Source of the DNA: SKPT01 sp040905445 | GTDB lineage: Bacteria; Planctomycetota; Phycisphaerae; Phycisphaerales; Phycisphaeraceae | NCBI GenBank assembly: GCA_040905445.1 | Contig: JBBDRN010000001.1 | Coordinates: 1-64,000 of the forward strand | Length of the DNA stretch: 64,000 nt | Direction: 5' to 3' | Shown: positions 45,177 to 53,222 of the stretch, piece after piece | How positions within the stretch are numbered: position 1 is the first letter of the stretch | How the letters are laid out: the number at the start of each line of letters is the position of its first letter | Notes under the pieces: generated by a model | The model's database searches: none | What the model was told of the DNA's origin: nothing | The model's input: the letters and a program-made list of their open reading frames with translations, nothing else | Program-made: the position numbers and the translations under genes

Positions 45177-46421
45177 TCACACCACCGGCTGCGCCTCGAG
45201 GCTCAGCTTTGTAGGCCCCAGCGTCACGATCGTCATCCGGCCGGGCGGGTGTTCGCTGACGTATGCGTTGAGCCGCTCCAGCGTGATCGCGTCCACCTCG
45301 CCGCGCAGCTCGTCGAGGCTGCGCGGGTGCCCGAGGATCGCCTGATCGTGTGCGATCGCCCCCGCGCGGGCGGCCGTCGACTCGCCCTGCATCACCAGTC
45401 GCGACTTCATGCCGACGATCGCGCGGCTGTACTCGTCCTCGTCGATGCCTTCGCTGAGCCGCCGCAGCTCGTGCGTCAGCACGTCCAGCGTCTCCTGCGC
45501 CCGGGGCGTGGTGGTGCCCGCATAGCTGAACACCGCCCCCCGGTCGCGCTGCCCGGCGTAGCTGGCGCCCACGGCGTAGCACAGGCCGCGCTTCTCGCGC
45601 ACCTCGGTGAACAGCCGCCCGGACATTCCGCCGCTGAGCACCGCCGTCGCCGCGCGCTGCAGCGGGCTCTCCGGCTCGGGCTCGGCGGGGGCGTCGTACG
45701 CCAGCGCGATGTGCACCTGCGCCGTCTCCTGCGTCAGGTGCTCGTAGCCGCGCGGCGGCGTCTGGCTCACCGCCGGCTCCGCGAGCTCGCCCTGCCAGTC
45801 GCCGAGCAGCTCCGCGACGCGCCGATGCAGCTCATCCCAGTCAAACCGCCCCGCGAAGGCGAGCACCGACCCCGCGGGCACGGCCGTGTGCTTCCAGAAC
45901 GCGCGCACGTCATCGAGCGTCAGCCGCGTCAGCGCGTCGCGCTGGCCGAACGGCGAGCGGTCGAACGGGGCGGGAAAGTGGCGGCGCTTGAGCTCCAGCA
46001 TCACCCGCTGCTGCGGCTCATCCTCCAGCGATTCGAGCGATTGCAGCGACAGCAGCCGGGCCGGCTCCAGGCCGTCCGCGTCGAGGTTGGGTCGGCGGAT
46101 CATGTCCACGAGCAGAGGCAGCGCGTCGGGCAGCTTCTCGCCGATCATCGTCGCCGACAGTCGCATGTGCCGCGTCTCGACGCTGGTCGACCGCCGCACG
46201 CCCAGACGATCGAGCGCCTCGGAATGCTCGCGCGCCGACAGTCCGCCCGCCCCGCGGCAGATCATCTCTTCCAAAAGCGTCGCCACCCCCTGCTGGTCGT
46301 CGGCCTGCTGGGCGAGGCCCGCGGGCGTCAGCAGTGACATCGACAGCGACTGTGCGGCCGGGATCTGCTCACCCAGCAGCGTCAACCCCGCGGGCAGCGT
46401 GGCGGTGTGGATCTGCGTCAT
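45177..46421 (-). CDS. M16 peptidase homologue lacking the zinc motif
   Basis: The 414-residue protein has the two-domain M16B fold. GMSGRLFTEVREKRGLCYAVG (near residue 275) is the substrate-binding C-terminal motif. The N-terminal HxxEH zinc motif is replaced: the family GVAHFLEHM position reads GVATLLEEM (near 47), so both histidines are lost. Such forms usually serve as the non-catalytic half of a heterodimer. No active partner adjoins it. The start ATG 46421 was preferred over 46454. It is followed by a pseudopilin-like gene on the same strand upstream. Confidence 0.85.
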   Translation of the reverse strand: MTQIHTATLPAGLTLLGEQIPAAQSLSMSLLTPAGLAQQADDQQGVATLLEEMICRGAGGLSAREHSEALDRLGVRRSTSVETRHMRLSATMIGEKLPDALPLLVDMIRRPNLDADGLEPARLLSLQSLESLEDEPQQRVMLELKRRHFPAPFDRSPFGQRDALTRLTLDDVRAFWKHTAVPAGSVLAFAGRFDWDELHRRVAELLGDWQGELAEPAVSQTPPRGYEHLTQETAQVHIALAYDAPAEPEPESPLQRAATAVLSGGMSGRLFTEVREKRGLCYAVGASYAGQRDRGAVFSYAGTTTPRAQETLDVLTHELRRLSEGIDEDEYSRAIVGMKSRLVMQGESTAARAGAIAHDQAILGHPRSLDELRGEVDAITLERLNAYVSEHPPGRMTIVTLGPTKLSLEAQPVV

Positions 46422-46488
46422 GCCCCGGATTGTAATGGATGCGCAAGCGATCACGCGGCCGCCGCGTCACATGCAGCCGAAGGCCGCA

Positions 46489-47109
46489 TCAGCCGTCGGG
46501 TTGGCGCAGCGAGCGGCGCGACGCGGGCGCGGGCGTGTCCGCCGCCTCGGGCTCGTCGTTCTCCGGCCGCGCCGGTCCGCGCGCGTGCACGCCGGGCATG
46601 GCGTGCAGCGTCTCGGCCGCGGCGCGATGCTCGCGCTCCGCCCGCGCGGGCAGGGCTTCGAGGGCACTGTTGTTCAACTCGTTGTAGAGCTCCAGCGTCC
46701 GGCGACGGCTGAGCTGGTCCGGCACGCGCAGGCGCACGACGCCGCGGTTGGCGTTGTACCAGAGGCCGGCCTGTCCGGGGTCGGTCAGCACGGGGTCGGG
46801 CGGGTGGTCCTGGTGGTCGCCCGCCGGGGCGAGATCGACCCAGGCCCAGTCCGGCGGCGGCGCGAGCGGGTTGACCGGCAGTTCCTCGCCGAACCACGCG
46901 GGGTCCAGCCGCTCCGGGAACCCGTTGGCCGTTAGCCGCACCTCGCCCAGGGCGGCCTGGTAGAGCAACTGCTGGTGCATGCTCGCCAGCGCCCGGTGGG
47001 CGCGGTCGAACTCGTGAACCTCGCGGCGCTCGCGATGCTGGGCGAGCAGCATCGTCGAGAGCACGGCGATGGCGAGGACGCCAATCAGCATGTCGATCAT
47101 GAGGCGCAT
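46489..47109 (-). CDS. Pseudopilin-like membrane-anchored protein
   Basis: The 206-residue product has an N-terminal hydrophobic helix (MRLMIDMLIGVLAIAVLSTM) of the pilin kind. A helical segment follows, then WFGEELPVNPLAPPPDWAW, a pattern common in type II secretion pseudopilin-like proteins of planctomycetes. No canonical GFTLxE cleavage site is present, so processing is uncertain. AGGAGC lies 7 bases before ATG 47109. A 332-base space (47110-47441) to the divergent signalling gene holds no other coding sequence that I can support. Confidence 0.6.
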   Translation of the reverse strand: MRLMIDMLIGVLAIAVLSTMLLAQHRERREVHEFDRAHRALASMHQQLLYQAALGEVRLTANGFPERLDPAWFGEELPVNPLAPPPDWAWVDLAPAGDHQDHPPDPVLTDPGQAGLWYNANRGVVRLRVPDQLSRRRTLELYNELNNSALEALPARAEREHRAAAETLHAMPGVHARGPARPENDEPEAADTPAPASRRSLRQPDG

Positions 47110-47441
47110 GGGAAGGCTCCTGGCTGGCGTAGGCCGGCCCGCATCCTTATCCAAGTCGGCTGACCCGGCCAGGCAGTTAAGGTTCTCGGGCCTGCCGAAT
47201 CATTAAACAGGACACGCCTCGTCCATCTGCGCACGCCGGCGCCGGTTGTATCGAACACGGCTGCCGCGCGGCCTGGGCGCGTGGCGTTCGACTGTCTACA
47301 TCGGTCGTGCCGGGTATGGGCCACCCAACGCGCCGAGACACGGAGCCTCGGGGTAAACCCCCATCGACGGTCAGCCGATGAGGCTTTGCGTCGGTGGTAG
47401 GTGGCTGCGATCCGCGACGAATCCCTTCCAGGATCTACCCA

Positions 47442-49043
47442 ATGCCCGATCAGCGTGTTGTCCGATCTCCGGGATCGAGAACTGCGGTCCCCGTCGCGGA
47501 GGACGCAGGCCAGCAGCGCGCGGCGACGCTCGCGCGGCTTCGCGAGATTCCCGCCAATCCGAAACCGCTGCTCGACGTGCTCAACTGCCCCAACGACGAC
47601 CCCGAAGCCGTCGCCACCGCCCTTCAACGATGCCCGCTGCTCAGCGCCCGCGTTCTGGGAGTGACCAACTCGGCGGCGTATGGGCTGATTCGCCCGATCG
47701 AAACCGTCCGTCGCGCGACGCTCCACCTCGGCGCCGCCCGCACGCGGGCGATCGCCCTGGCGTTCGGCCTGCGCATGATCAGCGAGAACACCACCCTGCC
47801 GCCCGAGCTGCGCGACATGATCTGGATCAGCAGCCTGCGCAAGGCCGCCGCGGCGAAGCTGGCGGCCGAGGTCATCCAGCCCCGCGCTGCCGAACGCGCC
47901 TACTGCCTGGCGCTGGTGCAGGACATCGCCCTGCCCCTCATGGCCGCCCTCGATATCGATTTCTACCGCGAGACGCTCGTGCCCGGTCGTGCCGGGGAAT
48001 GGACGCAGCTCGAGCGCCGCCGCTTCGGCGTAGATCACGCGGAACTGGGCGCCTACCTCTTCGCCCACTGGGAGGCCGGCGGCCCGATCGTCGATGCCGT
48101 GCGCCACCATCACGACGTGCCCGACGACACGGGCGATCAGCGCCACGCGGAGGACGCGCTGACTCGCGTGCCGCTGTTTTTGGCCAGCCTTCTGCCGCAC
48201 GTTGACGAGGAGGCGACGGGGCATCAGCGGCAGTGGCTGACCGCGCTGCACGGCCAGTTCCTCGCCCACGAATACCCGAGCCCCGAGGCGTTCTTCGTCG
48301 CCGCCGCCGCCGCGGCCGCGCCGCTGCACGGCGGGGCGAGCGACGCCGGCGTCGAGAGCAGCGCGCTCGTCGGCCGGCTCATCGGCGCGGTCAGCGATGA
48401 GACGCTCACGCTCGTCACCCAGCTCAGTCGCCTGGAGCACACCCTCCACCGCCAGCGCGAGGACATCGACGAGCTGCGTTTTCAGGCTTTCACTGATCCG
48501 CTGACCAACGTGCTCAACCGCCGGGGCTTCACCCACCTCGCGCGCCACCGTCTCGAAGCCGCCCGCGAGGCCCGGTGCGGCGTCTGCTGCATGATGCTCG
48601 ACCTCGACGATCTCAAGCCCCTCAACGACGAGCACGGGCACAACGCCGGTGACGTCGCCCTGCGCGAGTTGGCCACGCTGCTGTTGAACAACGTCGACCG
48701 CTCCGACCTGATCGGCCGCATCGGCGGCGACGAGTTCGCCATCCTGCTCACCGGCATCGACCGCGACCAGGCCAATCAGATCGTCGGCCGGGTGTTCGAA
48801 TCCTGCACGAGCGTCACGGTGCCCGTCAGCGACGACCACGAGTACACCCTCCACCTCAGCCTCGGCGCCGTCCACATCCCCAGCGGCTGCGCCATGAACG
48901 ACATCGACAGCATCCTCCGTGCCGCCGACGCCGCGATGTACGACCGCAAGCGGTCCGGCAAGCATGGCGCCACCTTCCGCGAGTGCCAGTGCGGCGGCGA
49001 GGAGGGCGGCTGCACCGCCGACGTCGACTGCCCCGCCGCCTAG
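47442..49043 (+). CDS. HDOD-GGDEF signalling protein
   Basis: The 533-residue protein has an HDOD domain (about 35-250; LRRIPANPK-like LREIPANPKPLLDVLN, VRRATLHLGAARTRAIAL). A linker is followed by a diguanylate cyclase domain (about 350-510; DPLTNVLNRRGF, MLDLDDLKPLNDEHGHNAGD, RIGGDEFAIL). The GGDEF active loop is intact, so it should make c-di-GMP. An RxxD-type inhibitory site is not evident. The C terminus is an unusual Cys-rich tail (CQCGGEEGGCTADVDC). ATG 47442 gives a compact N terminus. A PilZ receptor gene lies 8.5 kb away. Confidence 0.9.
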   Translation: MPDQRVVRSPGSRTAVPVAEDAGQQRAATLARLREIPANPKPLLDVLNCPNDDPEAVATALQRCPLLSARVLGVTNSAAYGLIRPIETVRRATLHLGAARTRAIALAFGLRMISENTTLPPELRDMIWISSLRKAAAAKLAAEVIQPRAAERAYCLALVQDIALPLMAALDIDFYRETLVPGRAGEWTQLERRRFGVDHAELGAYLFAHWEAGGPIVDAVRHHHDVPDDTGDQRHAEDALTRVPLFLASLLPHVDEEATGHQRQWLTALHGQFLAHEYPSPEAFFVAAAAAAAPLHGGASDAGVESSALVGRLIGAVSDETLTLVTQLSRLEHTLHRQREDIDELRFQAFTDPLTNVLNRRGFTHLARHRLEAAREARCGVCCMMLDLDDLKPLNDEHGHNAGDVALRELATLLLNNVDRSDLIGRIGGDEFAILLTGIDRDQANQIVGRVFESCTSVTVPVSDDHEYTLHLSLGAVHIPSGCAMNDIDSILRAADAAMYDRKRSGKHGATFRECQCGGEEGGCTADVDCPAA

Positions 49044-49178
49044 GTTCTGCCTGACAGAATCTGGACGGACATCCACCCGCACCACCGCCGCCGGCGAAGC
49101 CCACGGATTGCAATCCGTGGGCTTTGCCTATCATGTCCTCGGCCCCAAGGAATTCCCCGACTCCCCCGGCTCGCCCCC

Positions 49179-49541
49179 ATGCACGTCAGCCTCACCAAGT
49201 GCATCGACTTTGAAGCCGCCCACTGGCTGCCCACGTTTCCCGAGGGCCACAAGTGCCGTCGGCTGCACGGCCACTCGTTCAAGATCGACGTTGTCGTCGA
49301 GGGCGAGGTCGACGCCGACAAGGGCTACCTGCTGGACTTCGGCGAGCTCAAGGCGGCGCTCGCACCGATCCACGACGCCCTGGACCACCGCCTGCTCAAC
49401 GACATCGAAGGCCTGGAGAATCCCACCGCCGAGCTGCTCGCCCGGTGGATCTGGGACCGGCTGGCGCCGGCGCTGCCGCTGCTGAGCGTCGTGCGCGTGC
49501 GTGAGACATGCACCACCTCGGCCGAGTACCGCGGCGCGTAA
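49179..49541 (+). CDS. queD: 6-carboxytetrahydropterin synthase QueD
   Basis: The 120-residue protein has the zinc histidines in CIDFEAAHWLP and CRRLHGHSFKID, with the catalytic Cys of the CxxxHGH motif near residue 27. DFGELKAALAPIHDALDHRLLND is interrupted only by normal family spacing, and NPTAELLARW and RVRETCTTSAEY complete the site. It converts dihydroneopterin triphosphate to 6-carboxytetrahydropterin for queuosine. No other que genes are nearby. A CCCACGGATTGCAATCCGTG hairpin lies about 60 bases upstream. Confidence 0.93.
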   Translation: MHVSLTKCIDFEAAHWLPTFPEGHKCRRLHGHSFKIDVVVEGEVDADKGYLLDFGELKAALAPIHDALDHRLLNDIEGLENPTAELLARWIWDRLAPALPLLSVVRVRETCTTSAEYRGA

Positions 49542-49576
49542 GGCCGCCGGCTGCCGGCGACGAGCGCCCACTGGAT

Positions 49577-50443
49577 CTAGCCGCGTCCGCCAGCCTGCTC
49601 GAAGAACCACTCGAGCGCCTGCGGCTCCTTGAACGGTGATATCTCGTAGAACACCAGCGGCCCGACCACCCGCCGGTGCGCATACAGCCCGGCATCATCC
49701 GGCAGCAGCGCCTCGGGCGCTTCGCCCGCCGCTTCGCCGGCCTGGTCCTGCCGATCAATCAGCACCACGACCGGCTCATCATCCACCTCGACGAGCATCG
49801 CCATTGTGCTGCGGCTGAAGATATGCGCATACGACGCGCCGAGCATGCGCCCCGGCACCGCCGCCTGCTCCGGCGGTGTGTAGCTGACCGCGGCGCCGAA
49901 CCGGTTGTAGGCGATCTCGGAGAACAGCTCCGGCGGGCACTCCCACTCGGGTGTGAAGCCCGCCTCGACCAGCGCGACGTAGTAGGCGTGCGGCGACTGG
50001 GGCGGCGAGGGCTGGCGGCGATCCGGACGCCCCGCCAGGTCGTCGCGCATCAGCGGCAGGGTCCAGACCTGCCAGGCCGTGACACCGCCGAGCAGCACCA
50101 GGGCGACGAGCGCCGCGACGTGCCAGGTCCGCAGGCGACCGCCGATCCGCGCCACGACGCCGGGACGACGCCCGACGGGAGCCGGAGCCGGCTCCGCGGT
50201 CACGGCTCGGCCGTTGAGGTTGACGTTCGGCGCGCTGCGCGGGGCGGGCGCGGCGGCGGGCGCGGCCGGGGCGACGACACGGCGCTGCAGGCCCGCGTCG
50301 ATGTCGCGCTGCAGCTTCAACTCGCGCGCCAGCGCCGGCTCTGCCGCCAGCCGACGCTCGAACTGTCGGCGCGCACTCTCGTCGAGTTCACCGTCGAGGT
50401 AGGCGTCGAGGCTGGTGTCGGGTTGGTCCGGCCGATCGTTCAT
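49577..50443 (-). CDS. Anti-sigma factor
   Basis: The 288-residue protein has a short cytoplasmic N-terminal part (LDAYLDGELDESARRQFERR, typical of zinc-less anti-sigma domains). A Pro/Ala linker and one membrane span (HVAALVALVLLGGVTAW, near residue 120) follow, then a periplasmic sensor part. Its ATG overlaps the stop of the ECF sigma gene by 4 bases, the usual coupled arrangement. It probably holds that sigma factor at the membrane until an envelope signal arrives. Confidence 0.8.
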   Translation of the reverse strand: MNDRPDQPDTSLDAYLDGELDESARRQFERRLAAEPALARELKLQRDIDAGLQRRVVAPAAPAAAPAPRSAPNVNLNGRAVTAEPAPAPVGRRPGVVARIGGRLRTWHVAALVALVLLGGVTAWQVWTLPLMRDDLAGRPDRRQPSPPQSPHAYYVALVEAGFTPEWECPPELFSEIAYNRFGAAVSYTPPEQAAVPGRMLGASYAHIFSRSTMAMLVEVDDEPVVVLIDRQDQAGEAAGEAPEALLPDDAGLYAHRRVVGPLVFYEISPFKEPQALEWFFEQAGGRG

Positions 50444-51057
50444 GGGTAGGTCGTGTTCGTCCTGTCGTCTTCGGGTGCCGCGCTGCGCTGCTGAAGCCTG
50501 GCGCGAAGGTGGTGTCGGCTGCGGTGAACGTGGCTCATGGCCGTGCCTGGCGGGATGCCGAGCGTCTCGGAGATCTCGGCGTAGCTCATGTCGTGCACCG
50601 TCCGCAGCAGCAGGCACGCCCGGGCTGTGGCGGGCAGCGAGGCGAGCGCCTGCATGAGCTCATCGTCAAAATGGACCTGGTCCTCGTGAAGTTGGCCATC
50701 GCGGGTCAGCTCGATGGACGGCCGTGGCTCGGGGGCCTGCGGCGCGTTGGCCTGCTCGTCGAGCGAAGCGGCATGCCGGTGCTGCTGGGCGCGAACGTGG
50801 TTCAGCGCCACGTACCGCACGATCTGGGCCATCCATGCCGTGAAGTTCGTGCCGGGCGTGAACTGGTCGAACTTCGCCAGCGCCTGCACGGCCGCCTGGT
50901 GGACGAGATCCGTGGCGACGCCGGGCGACGCGATGCCCGCGGCGACGACCCAGAGCACGCGGTAGGCCTTCTGGTAGAGCGCAGCAAAATCGTCCGGGGA
51001 TCCTGCCCCCGCGTCCCTGCCCCGCCCGGGCTGGTTCTGCCCATCGTCGCGACTCAT
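50440..51057 (-). CDS. ECF sigma factor
   Basis: The 205-residue protein shows sigma region 2 (VHQAAVQALAKFDQFTPGTN and FTAWMAQIVRYVALNHVR, about 45-95). Region 4 is YAEISETLGIPPGTAMSHVH, about 165-190, a helix-turn-helix. It lacks regions 1 and 3, as expected of extracytoplasmic-function sigmas. It is followed and overlapped by its anti-sigma gene. The start ATG 51057 has AAGGCC upstream. Confidence 0.88.
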   Translation of the reverse strand: MSRDDGQNQPGRGRDAGAGSPDDFAALYQKAYRVLWVVAAGIASPGVATDLVHQAAVQALAKFDQFTPGTNFTAWMAQIVRYVALNHVRAQQHRHAASLDEQANAPQAPEPRPSIELTRDGQLHEDQVHFDDELMQALASLPATARACLLLRTVHDMSYAEISETLGIPPGTAMSHVHRSRHHLRARLQQRSAAPEDDRTNTTYP

Positions 51058-51195
51058 GAGGCCTTCACTGATTAATGGATGTGTCAGCGACACCAATCGA
51101 TTGCACCCATGCGGTGCTCGCGACCGCCATTGTCGCCGACCCCGCCCGGCGTGGCAAGGGTTTTGTGACGGCGGCCGCGCAGCAGTGGCGGCGTG

Positions 51196-51392
51196 TCAGG
51201 CGGCGATTCCCTCAACCGTCAGGTGACGCACGTCCGTACGGGCGCTGGCATGCTCGAAGGTGATGGCGCAGACGTTGCCCGCGGCGTCGACGTCCATGAT
51301 GGTGTTCTCATCGAGCTCGCGCGATTCGGTGATGCCCTGATCGCGGAACTCGATGTAGAGCGTGTCGGTCTCGGCGAAGTATTCACCTTCAT
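51196..51392 (-). pseudogene. DUF2283 protein gene with a one-base frameshift
   Basis: The reverse-strand frame reads EYFAETDTLYIEFRDQG, then ITESRELDENTIMDVDAAG and ITFEHASART, the DUF2283 consensus. The natural start ATG (51390-51392) overlaps the stop of the small frame upstream. It reads ATGAAGGTGAA and then falls one base short of the TACTTC frame. Adding one A would restore MKVKYFAETD, the usual family start. It is therefore either a broken gene or a sequencing slip. DUF2283 proteins are often antitoxin-like partners. Confidence 0.6.
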
Positions 51393-51514
51393 GGCTTGTA
51401 GCCTCGATCGAAGAAGGCATTGTGCACCGTGTGGCCGTCCGGCATCCGAATGACGCGGAGGTATCGGCCCTCCATCTCGTCAATCCGCGCCCGCAGTGCG
51501 GACCCGCCGCTCAC
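51389..51514 (-). CDS. Short frame ahead of DUF2283, toxin-like C terminus
   Basis: A 41-codon frame contains RIDEMEGRYLRVIRMPDG and ends HNAFFDRGYKP. It opens with GTG overlapping the frr stop, and its TGA overlaps the DUF2283 ATG. The sequence resembles the C-terminal end of small proteins, DUF4258-like among others, that precede DUF2283 in toxin-antitoxin-like pairs. At this length it is either a minimal protein or a truncated one. The family link is tentative. Confidence 0.35.
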   Translation of the reverse strand: MSGGSALRARIDEMEGRYLRVIRMPDGHTVHNAFFDRGYKP

Positions 51515-52089
51515 ACCTCCTCCACCTCCTTGACCTTCCGATCCACCACGCTGTCCACCTGCGCCTCGTACTTCTTCGTCAACTCCTGCACGTTCTGCTT
51601 CGCGGCATCCACGTCGTCCTCCGGCAGCGGGTTCTGCTTGTCGCGCGCCGCCTGGTCGATGTGCTTGTTCGCGTCGCGCCGCGCGTTGCGGATCGACACC
51701 TTCGCCTGCTCGCCCATCTGCTTGACCGAGTTGATCAGTTGCTGCCGCCGCTCGCCCGAGAGCGCGGGCAGCATGAGGCGAATCTGCTTGCCCTCCGCCA
51801 CCGGGTTGAGCCCCAGCCCCGCCTTCTCGATCGCCTTGACGATCTGCTGCGTGCTCGTCGCGTCAAAGGGCTTGATCAGCAACTGCGTCGGCTCGGGCAC
51901 CGTGATGATCGCGAGTTGACGCAGGTCCGTCGGCGAGTCGTAATAATCGACCTTGACGTACTCGACCAGCCCCGTCGACGCCCGCCCCGTCCGCACGCCA
52001 CGCAGCTCACCCTTCAAGTAGTCCACGGCCTTGTCCATGGCCTCCTCGGCGGTCAAAATGCTTTCATCAAGGTCCATGGTGCTGTCCAT
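51511..52089 (-). CDS. frr: Ribosome recycling factor
   Basis: The 192-residue protein has the family hallmarks: LKGELRGVRTGRASTGLVEY near residue 27, then ITVPEPTQLLIKPFD near 62 and IRLMLPALSGERRQQLI near 103. It splits post-termination ribosomes with EF-G. pyrH lies 118 bases upstream on the same strand, the usual neighbour. ATG 52077 is a possible alternative start four codons in. Confidence 0.95.
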   Translation of the reverse strand: MDSTMDLDESILTAEEAMDKAVDYLKGELRGVRTGRASTGLVEYVKVDYYDSPTDLRQLAIITVPEPTQLLIKPFDATSTQQIVKAIEKAGLGLNPVAEGKQIRLMLPALSGERRQQLINSVKQMGEQAKVSIRNARRDANKHIDQAARDKQNPLPEDDVDAAKQNVQELTKKYEAQVDSVVDRKVKEVEEV

Positions 52090-52207
52090 CCTCTGGTGCG
52101 AAAGTAGCCGTTAGCCACTGGCTGTCGGGCCTGGTGCGACGCGGCCAGCTTGCTGCCCTTCGCATTCATTCATGGCTGGCCCGCTCCGTCCGGCGAAGCT
52201 GACTCTC

Positions 52208-52978
52208 CTAATCCACGTCCACGCGCGTGCCGTGCGCCCGGCCCGACACCACCTCCGCAATGTGCCCCGGCTCTTTCATGTTGAACACCACCAGCGGAAT
52301 CCGGTGCTCCATGCACATGCTGAACGCCGCGATGTCCATGACCTTGAGCTGGCGGCTGATCGCCTCGCCGAACGTCAGCCGCTCGAACCGTGTCGCGTCC
52401 GCGTGCACGTGCGGGTCCTTGTCGTAGATGCCATCCACCTTGGTTGCCTTGAGCAGCACGCTGGCGTTGATCTCGGCCGCCCGCAGGCTTGCCGCCGAGT
52501 CGGTCGTAAAGAACGGGTTGCCCGTGCCGGCGACGAAGATGACGACGCGGCCTTTTTCCAGGTGGCGGATGGCTCGCCCGCGGATGAACGTCTCCGCCAC
52601 CGCCGAGAGGTTGATCGCCGAGAGCACGCGGGCGGGCTGGCCGAGGCCTTCCAGCCGCTCCTTGAGCGCCAGCCCGTTGATCGCCGTGCCGAGCATGCCC
52701 ATGTAGTCGGCCGTCGTCTGGTCGATGCGCCCCTGCCGGGCGAGCGCGGCGCCGCGGATCATGTTGCCACCGCCCACGACCACGGCGAGCTGCGTGCCCA
52801 GGCTCGCGGCGCGGGCGATCTCGTGGGCGATGAGCTCGAGCTCCTCGCCGTCGATCCCGAACTGCCCGGGTTTGCAGAATGCTTCGCCAGAAATCTTGAG
52901 CACCGCGCGGTGATACCGCGGCCCGGCCGGTGGCGCGGGATCGTCCGACTCGGTGTTGGACCGGGAAGTGGTGCTCAT
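52208..52978 (-). CDS. pyrH: UMP kinase
   Basis: The 256-residue amino-acid-kinase-fold protein has VLKISGEAFCKPGQFGID near residue 27, VVGGGNMIRGAAL near 67, AGTGNPFFTTDSAASLRA near 150 and LLKATKVDGIYDKDP near 175. These are the bacterial PyrH signatures. It phosphorylates UMP to UDP. The N terminus is about 20 residues longer than usual, so an internal start is possible, but no better ATG is seen. tsf, its common partner, is not in the adjacent sequence. Confidence 0.95.
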   Translation of the reverse strand: MSTTSRSNTESDDPAPPAGPRYHRAVLKISGEAFCKPGQFGIDGEELELIAHEIARAASLGTQLAVVVGGGNMIRGAALARQGRIDQTTADYMGMLGTAINGLALKERLEGLGQPARVLSAINLSAVAETFIRGRAIRHLEKGRVVIFVAGTGNPFFTTDSAASLRAAEINASVLLKATKVDGIYDKDPHVHADATRFERLTFGEAISRQLKVMDIAAFSMCMEHRIPLVVFNMKEPGHIAEVVSGRAHGTRVDVD

Positions 52979-53222
52979 GGCGGGGCCTCGCGTGATCGGC
53001 CATTTGAGCGGCCCACCGCGGCCACGTCAAGTTTTTGGCAGGCACGAACGTCCGGAGGCCAGGAGGCACCGAGGGGGGAGGCGTGGGAAGGGAGAAGCGT
53101 GGGCGCCGCGCCGCCCGACGCACGGGGTGCTTTTCCCGGCGACTCTCCTTAGGATGTGCGGCGGCCCGTGGTTGGCGATATCCCAGCCGATCCCGGGTGT
53201 CCGTGGAAAAGGAGACGGCGCG

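Noticed and set aside
47382..47392. GACGCAAAGCC on the reverse strand, the signature of c-di-GMP-I riboswitches, upstream of the pseudopilin-like gene
   Set aside because: The flanking helices and the GGnAAACC 5' half of the riboswitch could not be found or folded by eye. A covariance-model search would settle it.
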